DNA of 14,773 bases from an uncultured Clostridia bacterium. GTDB lineage: Bacteria > Bacillota > Clostridia > Christensenellales > CAG-917. The notes beneath the pieces were generated by a model that had not been told where the DNA came from, made no database searches, and saw only the letters and a program-made list of their open reading frames with translations. Position numbers and translations under genes: made by a program. Every line of letters begins with the position of its first letter. Positions within the stretch are counted from its first letter, which is position 1. The DNA lies in assembly GCA_947629635.1 (NCBI GenBank), contig CANREO010000014.1, positions 1 to 14,773 of the forward strand, read 5' to 3'. Below are positions 14,514 through 14,773 of the stretch, piece by piece.

Positions 14514-14773
14514 TTATTTCTTCTTTTTGAAGGTCGTGTTCTTCCTGTTTTGATAATGTCTTGCATATGCGTTCGCCTTCTGTTTTTGCGGCTTGGGTTC
14601 GACAGGTTTGATGGGCGCGTTTTCGAGATCGGTGAACACCACTTCCTCATCTTCGCCCTCCTTTTTTTCATATGCCACCGCGTGACGCTTTTTATACTTG
14701 GCGATCGTCTTGTCAAATGATATGCTCATTGCACCCCACAACGGAGTAGCCAGGAATACCGAAGAGTATAAAC
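14514..14773 (-). CDS. secF: Protein translocase subunit SecF (or SecDF), C-terminal 86 residues; 5' end outside window
   Basis: The frame is open to the window edge. Its first residues, LYSSVFLATPLWGAM, match the last membrane helix of SecF, whose family signature is YSSIFIA-PLW. SecD/SecF form the proton-driven membrane partner of the SecYEG translocon. After the helix comes a cytoplasmic tail of about 70 residues, acidic in the middle (EKKEGEDEEVVF) and strongly basic at the end, finishing in four lysines. An internal TTG could be misread as the start of a separate 75-residue gene, but the upstream SecF helix in the same frame argues against that. secDF directly before recJ is standard gene order in Bacillota. 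Whether SecD and SecF are fused cannot be told here. Confidence 0.88.
   Translation of the reverse strand, partial: LYSSVFLATPLWGAMSISFDKTIAKYKKRHAVAYEKKEGEDEEVVFTDLENAPIKPVEPKPQKQKANAYARHYQNRKNTTFKKKK

Noticed and set aside
14514..14741. A stand-alone 75-residue basic protein starting at TTG
   Set aside because: The same frame continues upstream to the window edge with the last SecF membrane helix, so this is the SecF tail and not a separate gene.

Overview
This window carries housekeeping genes of a low-to-moderate-GC member of the Bacillota (Firmicutes), most likely an uncultured clostridial anaerobe. The placement rests on gene order. secDF-recJ-relA-MBL hydrolase-hemZ is a typical clostridial cluster, and rpsO-pnp-(ylxY-type deacetylase)-mlpA-ftsK/spoIIIE is the Bacillus/Clostridium cluster around PNPase. 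HemZ and the mlpA/ylxY pair point the same way. No transposase, phage gene, CRISPR array or toxin-antitoxin pair is visible.

Almost everything is read on the minus strand. From right to left: the last part of SecF (14514-14773), RecJ (12180-14468), the bifunctional (p)ppGpp enzyme RelA/Rel (10004-12139), a glyoxalase-II-like metallo-beta-lactamase-fold hydrolase (9328-9960) overlapping the radical SAM protein HemZ (7892-9331), ribosomal protein S15 (7332-7595), PNPase (5139-7253), tRNA-Glu(CTC) (4929-5003), M16 peptidase MlpA (2773-4047), and the N-terminal 862 residues of an FtsK/SpoIIIE translocase cut by the window edge (1-2588). The only plus-strand gene is a membrane-anchored, degenerate YlxY-like polysaccharide deacetylase (4096-4818). 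It is divergent from mlpA across about 50 bases.

Transcription units can be read in some detail. Rho-independent terminators follow secF, hemZ (overlapping its stop codon), rpsO, pnp, tRNA-Glu and mlpA. Convincing sigma-A-type promoters precede rpsO, tRNA-Glu, mlpA and ftsK, and a weaker one precedes relA. The rpsO leader can fold into a three-way junction whose closing helix covers the Shine-Dalgarno sequence. That is the architecture expected for S15 autoregulation. The mlpA promoter places its start point on the A of the ATG, predicting a leaderless mRNA, and several other genes have no recognisable Shine-Dalgarno sequence.

I found no wholly new multi-gene system. The most interesting items are regulatory: the S15 leader, the leaderless mlpA promoter in a very tight divergent junction, and the secF terminator abutting the recJ start codon. 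On the protein side they are the deacetylase with an altered catalytic motif and the roughly 550-residue disordered linker in FtsK.
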